From the NCBI GenBank assembly GCA_027450145.1, contig DAIDKH010000021.1:1-58092 (forward strand): a stretch of DNA of 58,092 nucleotides, written 5' to 3'. Below the pieces are notes generated by a model that saw nothing but the letters and a program-made list of their open reading frames with translations, was not told where the DNA came from and ran no database searches. Position numbers and translations under genes: made by a program. The DNA is from Chthonomonadaceae bacterium. GTDB lineage: Bacteria > Armatimonadota > Chthonomonadetes > Chthonomonadales > Chthonomonadaceae. This document shows, piece after piece, positions 17,201 to 26,243 of the stretch (positions are counted from its first letter, which is position 1; each line of letters starts with the position of its first letter).

Positions 17201-18991
17201 ATGAGATTTCATGTTAATGCTCTAAAATCTTTATGCCTGGCACTGGCGTTTACTGGGCTAGTATTACCGCAAGTTTGTCTGGCAGGGGCGGGAGGTGGAA
17301 GTGGAGTTGATGAGCCGTCGGTAATCCAGCACCTTTTTGGCCCACCTGCTTTGGACGGAACCAATGTGAATTCTACACTAGTTTCCGTCAACTCCGCTCT
17401 GTATGGCACGACTACGAATGGTGGTCCGGGAGAAGATGGAATTATCTTCAGCCTCACGCCCATAGGTCAGTATCAGATTGTTTACTCGTTTGGCGCATTA
17501 GCAACGGGCCCGTCGCGCCTGGTGACAGGTTATCAACCTCCTAAGGATCCAACTGGGCCTCTAGCAGCGGTTGGTTCGGTGATTTACGGGACTACAAAAT
17601 CTGGCGGATTCTACAATGGCGGCACTCTGTACAGCTATAACACGGCCACTGGCTCTCTTCAAATCCTGCATAATTTTGGTGGGTACGGCTCAGCAAGCCC
17701 TAACGGAGTGTCAACAGACGGTACAGTTGTTGTCGGTAGTATAACGACAGCGGGTGCACCGGCTAACACTGGTGGTCTGTTTTTGTACAATATTGCATCA
17801 AGAAAGTATTCTCTAGAGTCATTTAACGTATCGCAAATGCAGAATTCTATGCCCGCAGGTCCGCCAGTCCCGCTCAACAGTAGTACATGGGCAGGAGTAA
17901 CCACAGCGGGTGGAATGTATGGCGCCGGTACGGTGTACACATTTACGCCACAAAATGGGCAATTCTCGTACGTCCACAGCTTTACGGGCGTAGGCGCGGA
18001 TCAATCACCTGTAGGCGTTGCTGCAATTGCAGGTGCGTTATATGGTGTCACGGGGAGTTCAACCCAGCCGGGTGAGCTGTTCTCAATGTCCTTTAGCACA
18101 TCGGTTCCAAACAGTTTTTCCGTGTTACATCTCTTTGGAACGGCAGGTGGAACGGACCCGTCAGAGCCATCCGCTGCACCAACTGTCGTCACCACGCCGC
18201 TGGGACAGATGCTGGTTGGGTTATTGCGGGCAGGTGGAAATGGCTTTGGCGCGGTGTATACGGTTGGCTTGGATGGCTCAAATTACTCGATTATCCATAA
18301 CTTTAGCGGTTATGACTCTGGCATTCCGGACGGCGGCCTGGTAACCGGACCAGATGGTAACTTATGGGGCACTGGCAACCCACTCACATTCAAAGCTTCC
18401 GTATTTCGCCTTGGCCCGCAGATTAGTAATGCGGCGCCAATAACAACGGATGTTTACAATGGAGGACAGGGCGACCTGGTAGACGTTATCAATGGCACTG
18501 GATTTGCCACAAATGTTACGGCAATGTTTGATAAAACACCTGTAGAAGTGGAGGCTGGCGGCACATCCACGCAGGTCTCACTTAAGGTTCCTGCTTCGTT
18601 GCTCACCCAGGGTTCACACGTCATAACTTTGAGAGATCCTAACATTGGCAATGATTCGAACACTATTGTGGTGACCGTAGGAGGTGTTCATCTCCGTGTA
18701 TCGTTTGGTAATCCCAATAATGTAGACGGATTTCAAGACATAGTCACAATCGCGAATACAGGTAACAGCATAGCAACGAACGTTCAAATTGTATCCGCCC
18801 AGCTTATCTATTCCAATGGAGCCGTTGTTCCGCTGCAGGTTTATGGCAGCACTGCTGATATACAACCAGGGCAATCGTCTCAGTTTGCCGCGGTTTCCCC
18901 TACCGTGGTAGCAACTGGTTCACCTGTTCTCGTGGTTCACTGGGCATATACAGGTGGCAAGGGAGGTGCTGCGACTAGGCTGCACCTATAA
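17201..18991 (+). CDS. Secreted GloVer-repeat protein 1
   Basis: 596 residues. The N-terminal signal peptide has a hydrophobic core (LCLALAFTGLVLPQVCLA) ending near LAGAGG. Residues about 40-410 are tandem repeats of the Gloeo-Verruco (GloVer, TIGR03803-like) type, each containing an xYGTTxxGG...GxxFSxxP...YxxxxxF unit (for example LYGTTTNGGPGEDGIIFSL, IYGTTKSGGFYNGGTLYSY). They probably fold as a beta-propeller. An IPT/TIG-like Ig domain follows (about 415-495), then a final ~95-residue domain ending VLVVHWAYTGG...ATRLHL. The function of GloVer proteins is unknown; they are exported. A paralogue follows 450 bases downstream. AAAGGGAGAAATCTAA precedes the ATG. Confidence 0.85.
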   Translation: MRFHVNALKSLCLALAFTGLVLPQVCLAGAGGGSGVDEPSVIQHLFGPPALDGTNVNSTLVSVNSALYGTTTNGGPGEDGIIFSLTPIGQYQIVYSFGALATGPSRLVTGYQPPKDPTGPLAAVGSVIYGTTKSGGFYNGGTLYSYNTATGSLQILHNFGGYGSASPNGVSTDGTVVVGSITTAGAPANTGGLFLYNIASRKYSLESFNVSQMQNSMPAGPPVPLNSSTWAGVTTAGGMYGAGTVYTFTPQNGQFSYVHSFTGVGADQSPVGVAAIAGALYGVTGSSTQPGELFSMSFSTSVPNSFSVLHLFGTAGGTDPSEPSAAPTVVTTPLGQMLVGLLRAGGNGFGAVYTVGLDGSNYSIIHNFSGYDSGIPDGGLVTGPDGNLWGTGNPLTFKASVFRLGPQISNAAPITTDVYNGGQGDLVDVINGTGFATNVTAMFDKTPVEVEAGGTSTQVSLKVPASLLTQGSHVITLRDPNIGNDSNTIVVTVGGVHLRVSFGNPNNVDGFQDIVTIANTGNSIATNVQIVSAQLIYSNGAVVPLQVYGSTADIQPGQSSQFAAVSPTVVATGSPVLVVHWAYTGGKGGAATRLHL

Positions 18992-19010
18992 TCGCCCCAG
19001 ACTTGATCGA

Positions 19011-19046
19011 GGTTGTACACTTTCTAATTCACGAAGGTGTACAACC
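19011..19046 (+). terminator. Hairpin after GloVer gene 1
   Basis: ggttgtacac (19011-19020) and gtgtacaacc (19037-19046) pair perfectly, extended by a few T-A pairs. It lies 19 bases after the stop and is followed by CTTT only. Confidence 0.6.
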
Positions 19047-19440
19047 CTTTCCCATGGGCAAACAGTCTACCAAGGAAGTAAGACTGTCAGCGTGTGAAAA
19101 GGCCGCGCCACCTCTGGTTGATAACTTTTACGGACCAACTGCGGGATTAAGGATCTGTTGGGCACGAATTGTGCAGGTTTGTATTGTTAAAAGTTTAAGT
19201 TGCATGGTGTTGTAATTATCCGTTCTAACGATGTTAAGAAAAGTTTTCCTGACTGGTAAATGTTCGGTAAATTACCTGAAATGTTGGCGTACAACGGACA
19301 ATTATCGACGTACAGAAAAGTGGATCGGTCAGGCTTCATTTTAATTTCAGCCGACGGCCGAACAAAGTAAGCGTTTGAATGACGGATTAGTTAGTTTTGC
19401 GAAAGTAAATCAGTTTAAATTTGGGCGGAGGTCAGTTTTA
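19047..19440. other. Intergenic region between the two GloVer genes
   Basis: No supported gene. A 70-codon frame at 19003-19215 overlaps the hairpin and has no domain. It presumably holds the promoter of GloVer gene 2. Confidence 0.3.
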
Positions 19441-21231
19441 ATGAAAATTGGAATTAGCGCTCTGTCGGTCATGGTGGTCACGTTTATTGCGGGTGCAGTT
19501 CTGTGCCCAAAGGCCAGTAGTGCGAACTCGACACTCATCGACGAGCCGACACAAGTTATCCACAAATTTGGCGGTTCCTCATTTGACGGTAGTCTCTCAC
19601 GTTCTACCATGGTGGTAATTAACGGGGTGATGTATGGCACCACCACCAACGGCGGAACAGACGGGGTTGGATCCATCTTTCGAATTACGCCGCTAGGCAA
19701 TTACCAGGTGGTCTACAGCTTCCCTGCGCTACCTCAAGGCACGGGCGGGGAACTTGGGCCATCACCAACGAACGGCAGCAGTCCATCTGGTCCCCTTGCA
19801 GCAGTTGGTAGCGTCATCTATGGCACCACACAGCTTGGTGGCTTTCAGAACCGTGGTGTGTTGTACAGCTTCGATACCACCACAAAAACCTTTACTCTAC
19901 TTCACCAGTTTAGAGAGCATCATGCCGACACTGCGACGGGCGCAGTAACTGACGGCTCTTATGTAGTTGGGACCGTTGAGGTGGGTGGCGAAGGCACCTC
20001 CAGCGGTGTATATTACTACAACATCGCTACAGGTACTACCAAGGTAAAGAATTTTGAGGATGCATTTGGCAAGGCGATGACTTTTTCACCGCCAGTTAAG
20101 TGGGGATTGGCATTTGTAGGCACAACAACCACTGGCGGCGTAAATAACGGCGGCACGATTTACAGCTTCGTTCCTAACACGGAGGAAGGTACCTTAACCA
20201 TTCTTCATGAGTTTAGTGGTGTAGGTGCAGATGCCAATCCTCTAGCTGTGAATGTAATTAACGATGTGCTATACGGAGTAACCGGTAGCTTGATGGGCAA
20301 TAGCGGTGAGCTGTTTTCGGTAACGATGAATACATCCAGTGCGGTTCCGAATTTCTCAATCCTGCACGTATTTGGCGTAGATCCGGATGCCAGCGTACCG
20401 ATGAGCGCTCCAGTAATGGTGAATACGCCAGGAGGACAGAAGCTTATAGGCTTGCTGTCATCTGGTGGCGCCTTCGGGTTTGGTGCTGTCTACACGGCTT
20501 CACTTGATGGATCTAACTACTCCATTTTGCACTACTTTAACGGAACGGACTCTGGAACCAGCACCAATGGATTGGTAACTGGAGAGGATGGCAACCTATA
20601 CGGAATCGGCAATCCCAACACAGTGTTGAACACTATTCCCGCCTCCATTTTCCGTATCGGGCCGCAGATCGCATCTGTCAACCCTATGCACGTAAATCTC
20701 TACAATGGCGGAACAGATCTTACGGCTCAACTTATCGGCTCTGGCTTTGGCACCAATGTTACTGCTCAAATGGATGGCAAGACAGTTAGTTCATCAGTGA
20801 TTACCCCAGGCGTGGTACAGGTCGTTGTTCCTTCTGCATTAATTACGACCGGTTCGCATGTGTTTACACTGATAGATCCTAATATCGGTAACACAAGCAA
20901 TACGGTGGTAATGCTGGCCAATCAGGTAAGAATTGCAGCAACATTTGGAGCGATGAGCAACAGCGGTGCGTTCTCGCAGCAAGTTTCGTTATCTAATGTT
21001 GGTTTCGGTACTGCCTACAATGTCCATATTGTTAGCGCACAGGTTATCTACTCAAATGGCTCAACTGTAACGCTTTCGGTTCCCTCAACTACTGCAAATT
21101 TAACCGGTAGTGCGAGCCAGACCTACACCCTCACTGGCCCAGTTATCTCCACGGGGCTCAGCTCGGTATTGGTCGTGAAGTGGGCGTATTCGGGTGGCAC
21201 CGGTAGTGCTGCCACGCGGTTGGCGTTCTAG
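19441..21231 (+). CDS. Secreted GloVer-repeat protein 2
   Basis: 596 residues from the ATG at 19441, the same length as its neighbour. That start has GGAGG 9 bases upstream and gives a clean signal peptide (MKIGISALSVMVVTFIAGAV to ASSANS). A longer TTG start at 19375 is less likely. The domain order matches GloVer protein 1: repeats with YGTTTNGGTDGVGSIFRI, YGTTQLGGFQNRGVLYSF and similar; an IPT/TIG-like domain (GSGFGTNVTAQMDG, TLIDPNIGNTSNTVV); and a C-terminal domain ending VLVVKWAYSGG...ATRLAF. The two clearly arose by tandem duplication and have diverged, especially in repeat loops. No sorting signal is seen at the C-terminus. Confidence 0.85.
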   Translation: MKIGISALSVMVVTFIAGAVLCPKASSANSTLIDEPTQVIHKFGGSSFDGSLSRSTMVVINGVMYGTTTNGGTDGVGSIFRITPLGNYQVVYSFPALPQGTGGELGPSPTNGSSPSGPLAAVGSVIYGTTQLGGFQNRGVLYSFDTTTKTFTLLHQFREHHADTATGAVTDGSYVVGTVEVGGEGTSSGVYYYNIATGTTKVKNFEDAFGKAMTFSPPVKWGLAFVGTTTTGGVNNGGTIYSFVPNTEEGTLTILHEFSGVGADANPLAVNVINDVLYGVTGSLMGNSGELFSVTMNTSSAVPNFSILHVFGVDPDASVPMSAPVMVNTPGGQKLIGLLSSGGAFGFGAVYTASLDGSNYSILHYFNGTDSGTSTNGLVTGEDGNLYGIGNPNTVLNTIPASIFRIGPQIASVNPMHVNLYNGGTDLTAQLIGSGFGTNVTAQMDGKTVSSSVITPGVVQVVVPSALITTGSHVFTLIDPNIGNTSNTVVMLANQVRIAATFGAMSNSGAFSQQVSLSNVGFGTAYNVHIVSAQVIYSNGSTVTLSVPSTTANLTGSASQTYTLTGPVISTGLSSVLVVKWAYSGGTGSAATRLAF

Positions 21232-21294
21232 CATGCTGTTAATAGAGCTGCTAACAGGTTTGTAGCTGCACTTTAGCGAGAGCAATCGCGTGAT

Positions 21295-21330
21295 AAGCGG
21301 GAGCAAGTTTAGTTAACTTGTCTCCCGCTT
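21295..21330 (+). terminator. Long hairpin between GloVer gene 2 and the ROK gene
   Basis: aagcgggagcaagtt (21295-21309) pairs with aacttgtctcccgctt (21315-21330), 15 base pairs with one bulged base. It stands between convergent genes and may serve both. No long T-run on either side. Confidence 0.65.
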
Positions 21331-21380
21331 AACGAGTCTTTGGGTGAGAAGTTTGTTTCTGGTGAGTATACGAATTGTTG

Positions 21381-22613
21381 CTAGTGGTGAGATTTGCGTT
21401 CTTTTGGCGTGCCACCGGACGACATGGTACTCAACGATGGAGCAATGCCGTCTACTAGGTGCTCAATGATTCCTGCATGTGCTGCTTGAAGCTTGTTGGC
21501 TTGCGCTCGAACAATCTCGCAATCTGCAAATGATGGTGGCAGCGTACGCTTACGTACACGTTCTATAAGGTCATTAAAAATGTGATCACTAAGTTCGAAG
21601 AGGCGCCCATAGATAAATATCGCACCGGGATTGAATAGGTTCACAATGGCGGCTACGCCTATTGCAAGGTAATCTAACAGCCCCGCAAGCTCATCATCTG
21701 GCCAGTACTCACCCGAACGCGCCATTGCCAACACCTGTTCAATAGTGACATGGCAGTTGAGCTTTGTACTCACCTGCCGCGCCATGGCTGTATCACTGGC
21801 GACAGTTTCCAAGCAGCCTCGGTTACCACAGCCACATTGCCTCCCATCAGGATCTACGGTAATGTGTCCAATTTCACCGGCAAGCCCGCTATGGCCGCTA
21901 AGTATACGACCACCATCCATAACGCTAAGCCCAATACCCGTACTTATATCCAGTAGAGCAAAATCTTCGCGGCCGCGCGCAGCTCCATAACGAGACTCTG
22001 CCAGACACAACCCCTGAGTTTCGTGAATCATCACGCAGGGGAACGGCAGTACTGCTCCGAGATCCGCAGCGGGCGAGTGCCCGTTTGTTTGTGGTACGTT
22101 TGGCGACAATATAGAAAGGTTGTTACGAGCGTCAATAAGACCAGGAACGCTTATGCCAACGCCCAACGTTGAAATGCCGGTGTCACCCGTACAGCGGCTA
22201 ACAGCATCGGCACAGGCAGCAATAAGTTCGTCATATTTTGTTGGAGTGGCAAAATGTATGACCGAGTTGCTAGTGGCGCGGCCGTCCAGACCGGCAACCG
22301 ACACAGTGCACTCCTCCGCATCAATCACTACGCCTACCACCTGAGCTGAAACTCTGGCTAACCGCAACTTGCGAGCTGGTCGACCCGGAACCGCTTCGCG
22401 CGCGTCTATCTCTTCTAACAACCCTGCCTGCAGAAGACTCTCAACCGCCCTCGATACTGTGGGGGCACTTATGCCAGATGATCGCGCAATTTCTGCGCGA
22501 GATAGCTCCTGGCCGGGTTGCAAAACACGTAAAACCTGGTAGGCGTTAAGTTTGCCAAGTAGCGCCGGCTGTGCAATAGACGACCGCGTGCCAGAGCCTG
22601 GTCTGCGAAGCAT
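21381..22613 (-). CDS. ROK-family transcriptional regulator
   Basis: About 410 residues. The N-terminal winged helix-turn-helix is visible as LSRAEIARSSGISAPTVSRAVESLL. The rest is a ROK (repressor, ORF, kinase) sugar-kinase-like domain with GVGISVPGLID, an LDISTGIGLSVMDGG segment and the zinc-binding motif GHITVDPDGRQCGCGNRGCLE. ROK regulators of this form (NagC, XylR, Mlc) bind a sugar and usually repress sugar uptake or breakdown genes. The ATG at 22613 fits a GAGG about 12 bases upstream; an ATG at 22664 is also possible. It is divergent from a polytopic membrane protein gene, which is its most likely target. The ligand is unknown. Confidence 0.92.
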   Translation of the reverse strand: MLRRPGSGTRSSIAQPALLGKLNAYQVLRVLQPGQELSRAEIARSSGISAPTVSRAVESLLQAGLLEEIDAREAVPGRPARKLRLARVSAQVVGVVIDAEECTVSVAGLDGRATSNSVIHFATPTKYDELIAACADAVSRCTGDTGISTLGVGISVPGLIDARNNLSILSPNVPQTNGHSPAADLGAVLPFPCVMIHETQGLCLAESRYGAARGREDFALLDISTGIGLSVMDGGRILSGHSGLAGEIGHITVDPDGRQCGCGNRGCLETVASDTAMARQVSTKLNCHVTIEQVLAMARSGEYWPDDELAGLLDYLAIGVAAIVNLFNPGAIFIYGRLFELSDHIFNDLIERVRKRTLPPSFADCEIVRAQANKLQAAHAGIIEHLVDGIAPSLSTMSSGGTPKERKSHH

Positions 22614-23144
22614 GCTATTTAATTTCCTCGTTATATTATGCTTGTGGTTACAGCAACGATGCATTCCTAGCCTTGAAGAATACCTTATTAGTGAAGGCTA
22701 ACGATAGAATTGTTGATTCTGGTAGACTACTATAGCATTAATGACTGTTATTAACGGTTAGTTAGTTCTCCTTGCGAACTCATGACGCCCACGAGGTGTA
22801 TCCCGGTACCATCCTTCAACCCCGGCTAGCAAACCGAGGTTCAGCGGAACAGTCTCTACGCCTTCTCCTGATGTTGCCCGTGCTTCGCACATATTTGCGG
22901 CGACCGAGTACTCCGAATGGCCATTCGCCTACTTTACTTTTCGGTACATAAGGATGGTTACTTGCTTAATCGACGAAAAAGAGAAGGTATATTGATTAAT
23001 ATTCTATAACGTAGGGAACCATTGCATGATCCGTAAAAACATGGGACAACGGTATTTACCCGGGTATATAGGGAATGTTAAATACCTGATATGTGATGTT
23101 GCTAACGGCTGCGTTTCCAATTGTGACCTGCGAGTAGATGCCGA
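22614..23144. other. Divergent regulatory region, ROK gene / membrane protein gene
   Basis: No gene. It is AT-rich near the ROK start and carries the inverted repeat at 23051-23086 near the membrane protein start. TTAATGACTGTTATTAACGG (22738-22757) contains an imperfect TTAATNNNNNTTAA-type symmetry that could be an operator. Confidence 0.35.
23051..23086 (+). promoter_or_regulatory. Inverted repeat upstream of the membrane protein gene
   Basis: ggtattta (23051-23058) and taaatacc (23079-23086) are exact inverted repeats, 28 bases apart centre to centre and about 60 bases before the start codon. The arrangement suits a regulator-binding site, perhaps for the divergent ROK protein, or a 5' leader stem. 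Confidence 0.35.
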
Positions 23145-25145
23145 ATGAACGGTTTTTCAGGTATGCCCACGCGAGGTGGCAAGCCCACTTCCGAGGCACA
23201 GCTGCCCATTAGGTGGGTGAAACTTGCCATAGTTACCCTACCGCTAATAATCCTCAGCACTGGCTGGATTGCCAATTCAGAAATGAAGACGGCAGTCACC
23301 GAAATAACAATTTCCTCTCTATTTATGGGCGTAACCTTCATTCTCTTTGTCGTAACACTCGTAAATATGCTGGTGCGGCGGTATGCGCGTGATGGGTGGG
23401 CCCTTAATCAACCTGAAATGATGGCACTGTATACTATGCTCTCGATGGCGAGTGCAGTAGCCGGTGTAGGGAACTATGGATTTTTCTTACCGTTCCTCGC
23501 CAACCCTTTCTACTACAACACTACTTCTAACGGATGGAAGGGATGGTGGCCACTGCTGCCTAACTTCATGGGGCCACGAAGCAAGGCAGTTCTCAAACCC
23601 TTTTACCTCGGCCATTCTTCATTCCTACAGCCAGGAATTATGGAAGCGTGGGCACGACCGCTTATCATATGGTCACTGTTTTTCATGGTGCTTATTTGGA
23701 CCACGCTGTGCCTGGCGGCTATGCTAAGACGCGGGTGGGAAACCGAAGAATACCTTCCTTTTCCCGTAATTGCGCTGCCACTCGAGATGACGCGTCCGGG
23801 CGCCCCACTGTACGCAAACAGGATACTTTGGACAGGATTCGCTATTCCCGCAGTGCTCCACTCTGTTAACTCGCTCCATAGTATTTATCCCACACTGCCC
23901 TTTTTTCCAATTAACTCGGTACACGACGCCATTCCCAACTTTGGTTTAGGCACGCCGTGGACAGGCATGGGCTCGTTCTTTTACATGCTGCACCCTGCCG
24001 GCGTAGGCTTTGGATACCTAATTAATACCGATGTGTCGTTCTCACTATGGTTTTTCTACCTGCTAAAGAAGATTGTACTTGTTTGGGCAGTCACCATGAA
24101 CTATAGAAACGCTGCAACGGGTTGGGGTGTGGAAGCGAATGGGCAGTTTCCATACATTAATGCCCAAGGCTGGGGTGCCTGGATTGGCCTGGCTGTTATC
24201 GTGCTATGGAGTGGCAGACGACATTTGAAGGGCTATGTTGATCGCGCCATCCACGGTGACGCCGCGGGTGTCGATGTTGATGAAGCAATGAGTGCCCGAC
24301 TAGGTTTTTTTGGCTTCGTTTTTGGTTTTCTTGCACTGTGCACTTTTGTTTGGGCACTGGGCGGCTCGTGGTGGCTTCCACCTCTATTCTTTGGTATCTA
24401 CGTGCTTATAGTTATTACTTTATCGCGAATTAGAGCAGAAACAGCCGTGCTTTCAAGCGAGCTCGTGTGGGTGACACCGCAAAGCATAATTCCCGGTTTG
24501 TTAGGTACCAATCATATGTCCCAAACCGATATGGTCCACATGGCCACCTTATCATGGTTCAACACGGACTATCGCGCGGTACCTATGCCGCATATGCTAG
24601 AGGGCCTGGTAGGACAACATCGTTCCCGCGGACGGATGAGCAGCCTGGTGTGGGCTATCATGATAGCCGCAGCTGTTTCTATGGTCGCAGCCCTGTTATG
24701 GGACCTGCAACTGTACTACTCGCTTGGAGCGGCTACTGCCAAGGTGAACGCATGGAGAATATTAAAGGGTTCAGAACCTTGGAACAACCTGCAGACCTGG
24801 ATACAATCACCTAAGCCCCCTAGCTTTCCGATGGGGGTTGCTATGGTTTTCGGCGCCCTAATGACGGCGGCCCTTACCACGATGCGAATGAGGTTTGTAG
24901 ACTTTCCCCTGAACGCCGCAGGCTACGCGTTCAACATGACCTTTGCCAACGATTTTTTCTGGTGCGATATGTTTGTGGCATGGCTGCTAAAGACGCTCAT
25001 TATGAGGTACGGCGGCCGGGATCTTTATCGTAAATACCTTCCATTCTTCCTGGGCCTAATTCTGGGTGATTTTGTAACAGGCTCTATATGGTCTATAATC
25101 GGCACCATCCTGCATCTCAACCTGTTCCGTACCTTTTCAACCTAA
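23145..25145 (+). CDS. Large polytopic membrane protein (DUF6785/DUF6784-like)
   Basis: 666 residues with roughly 13-15 hydrophobic helices (for example VKLAIVTLPLIILSTGWIAN, LFMGVTFILFVVTLVNMLV, IIWSLFFMVLIWTTLCLAAM). It resembles, from memory, the DUF6785/DUF6784 proteins found in Armatimonadota and Planctomycetes, judged by PFPVIALPLEM, the Trp-rich loops and the TMRMRFVDFPLNAAGYAFN motif near the C-terminus. The function is unknown. The fold has been loosely compared with oligopeptide transporters, which I cannot confirm. It stands alone and is divergent from a ROK sugar-type regulator, hinting at a role in carbohydrate-related transport. No good ribosome-binding site is visible before the ATG, so the start could be nearby. 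Confidence 0.7.
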   Translation: MNGFSGMPTRGGKPTSEAQLPIRWVKLAIVTLPLIILSTGWIANSEMKTAVTEITISSLFMGVTFILFVVTLVNMLVRRYARDGWALNQPEMMALYTMLSMASAVAGVGNYGFFLPFLANPFYYNTTSNGWKGWWPLLPNFMGPRSKAVLKPFYLGHSSFLQPGIMEAWARPLIIWSLFFMVLIWTTLCLAAMLRRGWETEEYLPFPVIALPLEMTRPGAPLYANRILWTGFAIPAVLHSVNSLHSIYPTLPFFPINSVHDAIPNFGLGTPWTGMGSFFYMLHPAGVGFGYLINTDVSFSLWFFYLLKKIVLVWAVTMNYRNAATGWGVEANGQFPYINAQGWGAWIGLAVIVLWSGRRHLKGYVDRAIHGDAAGVDVDEAMSARLGFFGFVFGFLALCTFVWALGGSWWLPPLFFGIYVLIVITLSRIRAETAVLSSELVWVTPQSIIPGLLGTNHMSQTDMVHMATLSWFNTDYRAVPMPHMLEGLVGQHRSRGRMSSLVWAIMIAAAVSMVAALLWDLQLYYSLGAATAKVNAWRILKGSEPWNNLQTWIQSPKPPSFPMGVAMVFGALMTAALTTMRMRFVDFPLNAAGYAFNMTFANDFFWCDMFVAWLLKTLIMRYGGRDLYRKYLPFFLGLILGDFVTGSIWSIIGTILHLNLFRTFST

Positions 25146-25233
25146 TAACCCGCCCCAACTGCCGTGGGTATCTTCCTAAACTCACTAACGAGATTGGTGG
25201 TGTTCAGCTAGTTGGCGTCTAATTGCTAACCAT

Positions 25234-26181
25234 TCAGGGTACGAATACATTTGATCGGTGCCAGGCTAGTGCGGATAACGCTGGAGCGAGCCGTTCGTCT
25301 TGCGGCAGCAGAATGCGGTTTCCTGCGGGAACAAAGCGGTCTGAGGCAACTAGATGAGGAGACGTTACAAGCCTGTAGCCATCGTCAATTGCAAGCCCGC
25401 CATGGCGAAAGACAAATGCATGGTTGGCACAAAGATTTATTCCATTGCGCGGATCTTGATTGTGATAATAGTCTACCGGCAGAATGTGAACTGGGTTTGA
25501 TATAGAGTCGCCATTCGGCATCTCGGCACTCATGCTACAAATGGCACACCTGTCCATGTACAGACTGCGAATTGCATCGTCAAATACCCATTTAGATATG
25601 AAATAGGTGTCGTTACTGGGTTCGGCTACTCGGCGATATTTGAACAAGTCAAAATCCTGTTCCAGGTATCGCTTCAACGCCGCGACCTTAAGGTTTGTGG
25701 GAAGTGATTGAATCAACTGCTGAAGTGATATGTTGAAGTACTCATGCAGCAGTGCGGCACGCAGATAGTCCCGTTCCGACACGCCCTGTACGATGCACCA
25801 TAAGTCGTCGTTTAGAGTAGCAAACGCGCCCACTCTGTTTAGTCTAGCTATGGTGGGATTATCACCGATTACATCTTTAGGTAATGGTCCCCCGTCCTTA
25901 AGATGCAGCTTCCAAAAGCCCTCATACCCTAGAAAATAGAACGGGTTCGCCGGCCGTTGCAGCCAACTGTCACTGCCCACAAGCACGTCCCAGTGAGCAT
26001 TAAAACTGTAGACCAAATTGTTGTTGAGCTCTAATACGTTTTCAACAATCTGACCGGCTTCTATTTGCCATAGAACGGAAAGCAACATGATAGGCTTATG
26101 AGGCGCGCGATTACCTTTATTCACGTTGCAATGCAGGTGGCGAAAGCGCTTATAGTAGTTTTCTAATGCGGCTGAAGGCAT
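25234..26181 (-). CDS. Putative SBD-HNH restriction endonuclease (phosphorothioate-DNA type IV)
   Basis: 315 residues. The N-terminal ~150 residues hold GNRAPHKPIMLLSVLWQ and RPANPFYFLGYEGFWKL. These match the conserved APHKP and PFxxL segments of sulfur-binding domains (SBD), which read phosphorothioate-modified DNA in ScoMcrA-type enzymes. The C-terminal ~90 residues form an HNH nuclease: CAICS, VHILPVDYYHNQDPRNGINLCANH, then GLAIDDGYRL. Cys pair, catalytic His and Asn-rich core are all present. SBD-HNH proteins cut foreign phosphorothioated DNA as stand-alone type IV restriction enzymes. No dnd or ssp modification genes are in the window, in keeping with that role. It is the last gene of a long minus-strand run, which is unusual company for a defence gene. 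Confidence 0.78.
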   Translation of the reverse strand: MPSAALENYYKRFRHLHCNVNKGNRAPHKPIMLLSVLWQIEAGQIVENVLELNNNLVYSFNAHWDVLVGSDSWLQRPANPFYFLGYEGFWKLHLKDGGPLPKDVIGDNPTIARLNRVGAFATLNDDLWCIVQGVSERDYLRAALLHEYFNISLQQLIQSLPTNLKVAALKRYLEQDFDLFKYRRVAEPSNDTYFISKWVFDDAIRSLYMDRCAICSMSAEMPNGDSISNPVHILPVDYYHNQDPRNGINLCANHAFVFRHGGLAIDDGYRLVTSPHLVASDRFVPAGNRILLPQDERLAPALSALAWHRSNVFVP

Positions 26182-26243
26182 GGTGTCATCGCTTTGGATG
26201 TGAACTTGCGTAGCTCGTGGAGGGCGGTGAACTCCTGGTACGC

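Noticed and set aside
19003-19215. 70-codon plus-strand frame after GloVer gene 1
   Set aside because: It runs through the terminator-like hairpin and has no domain.
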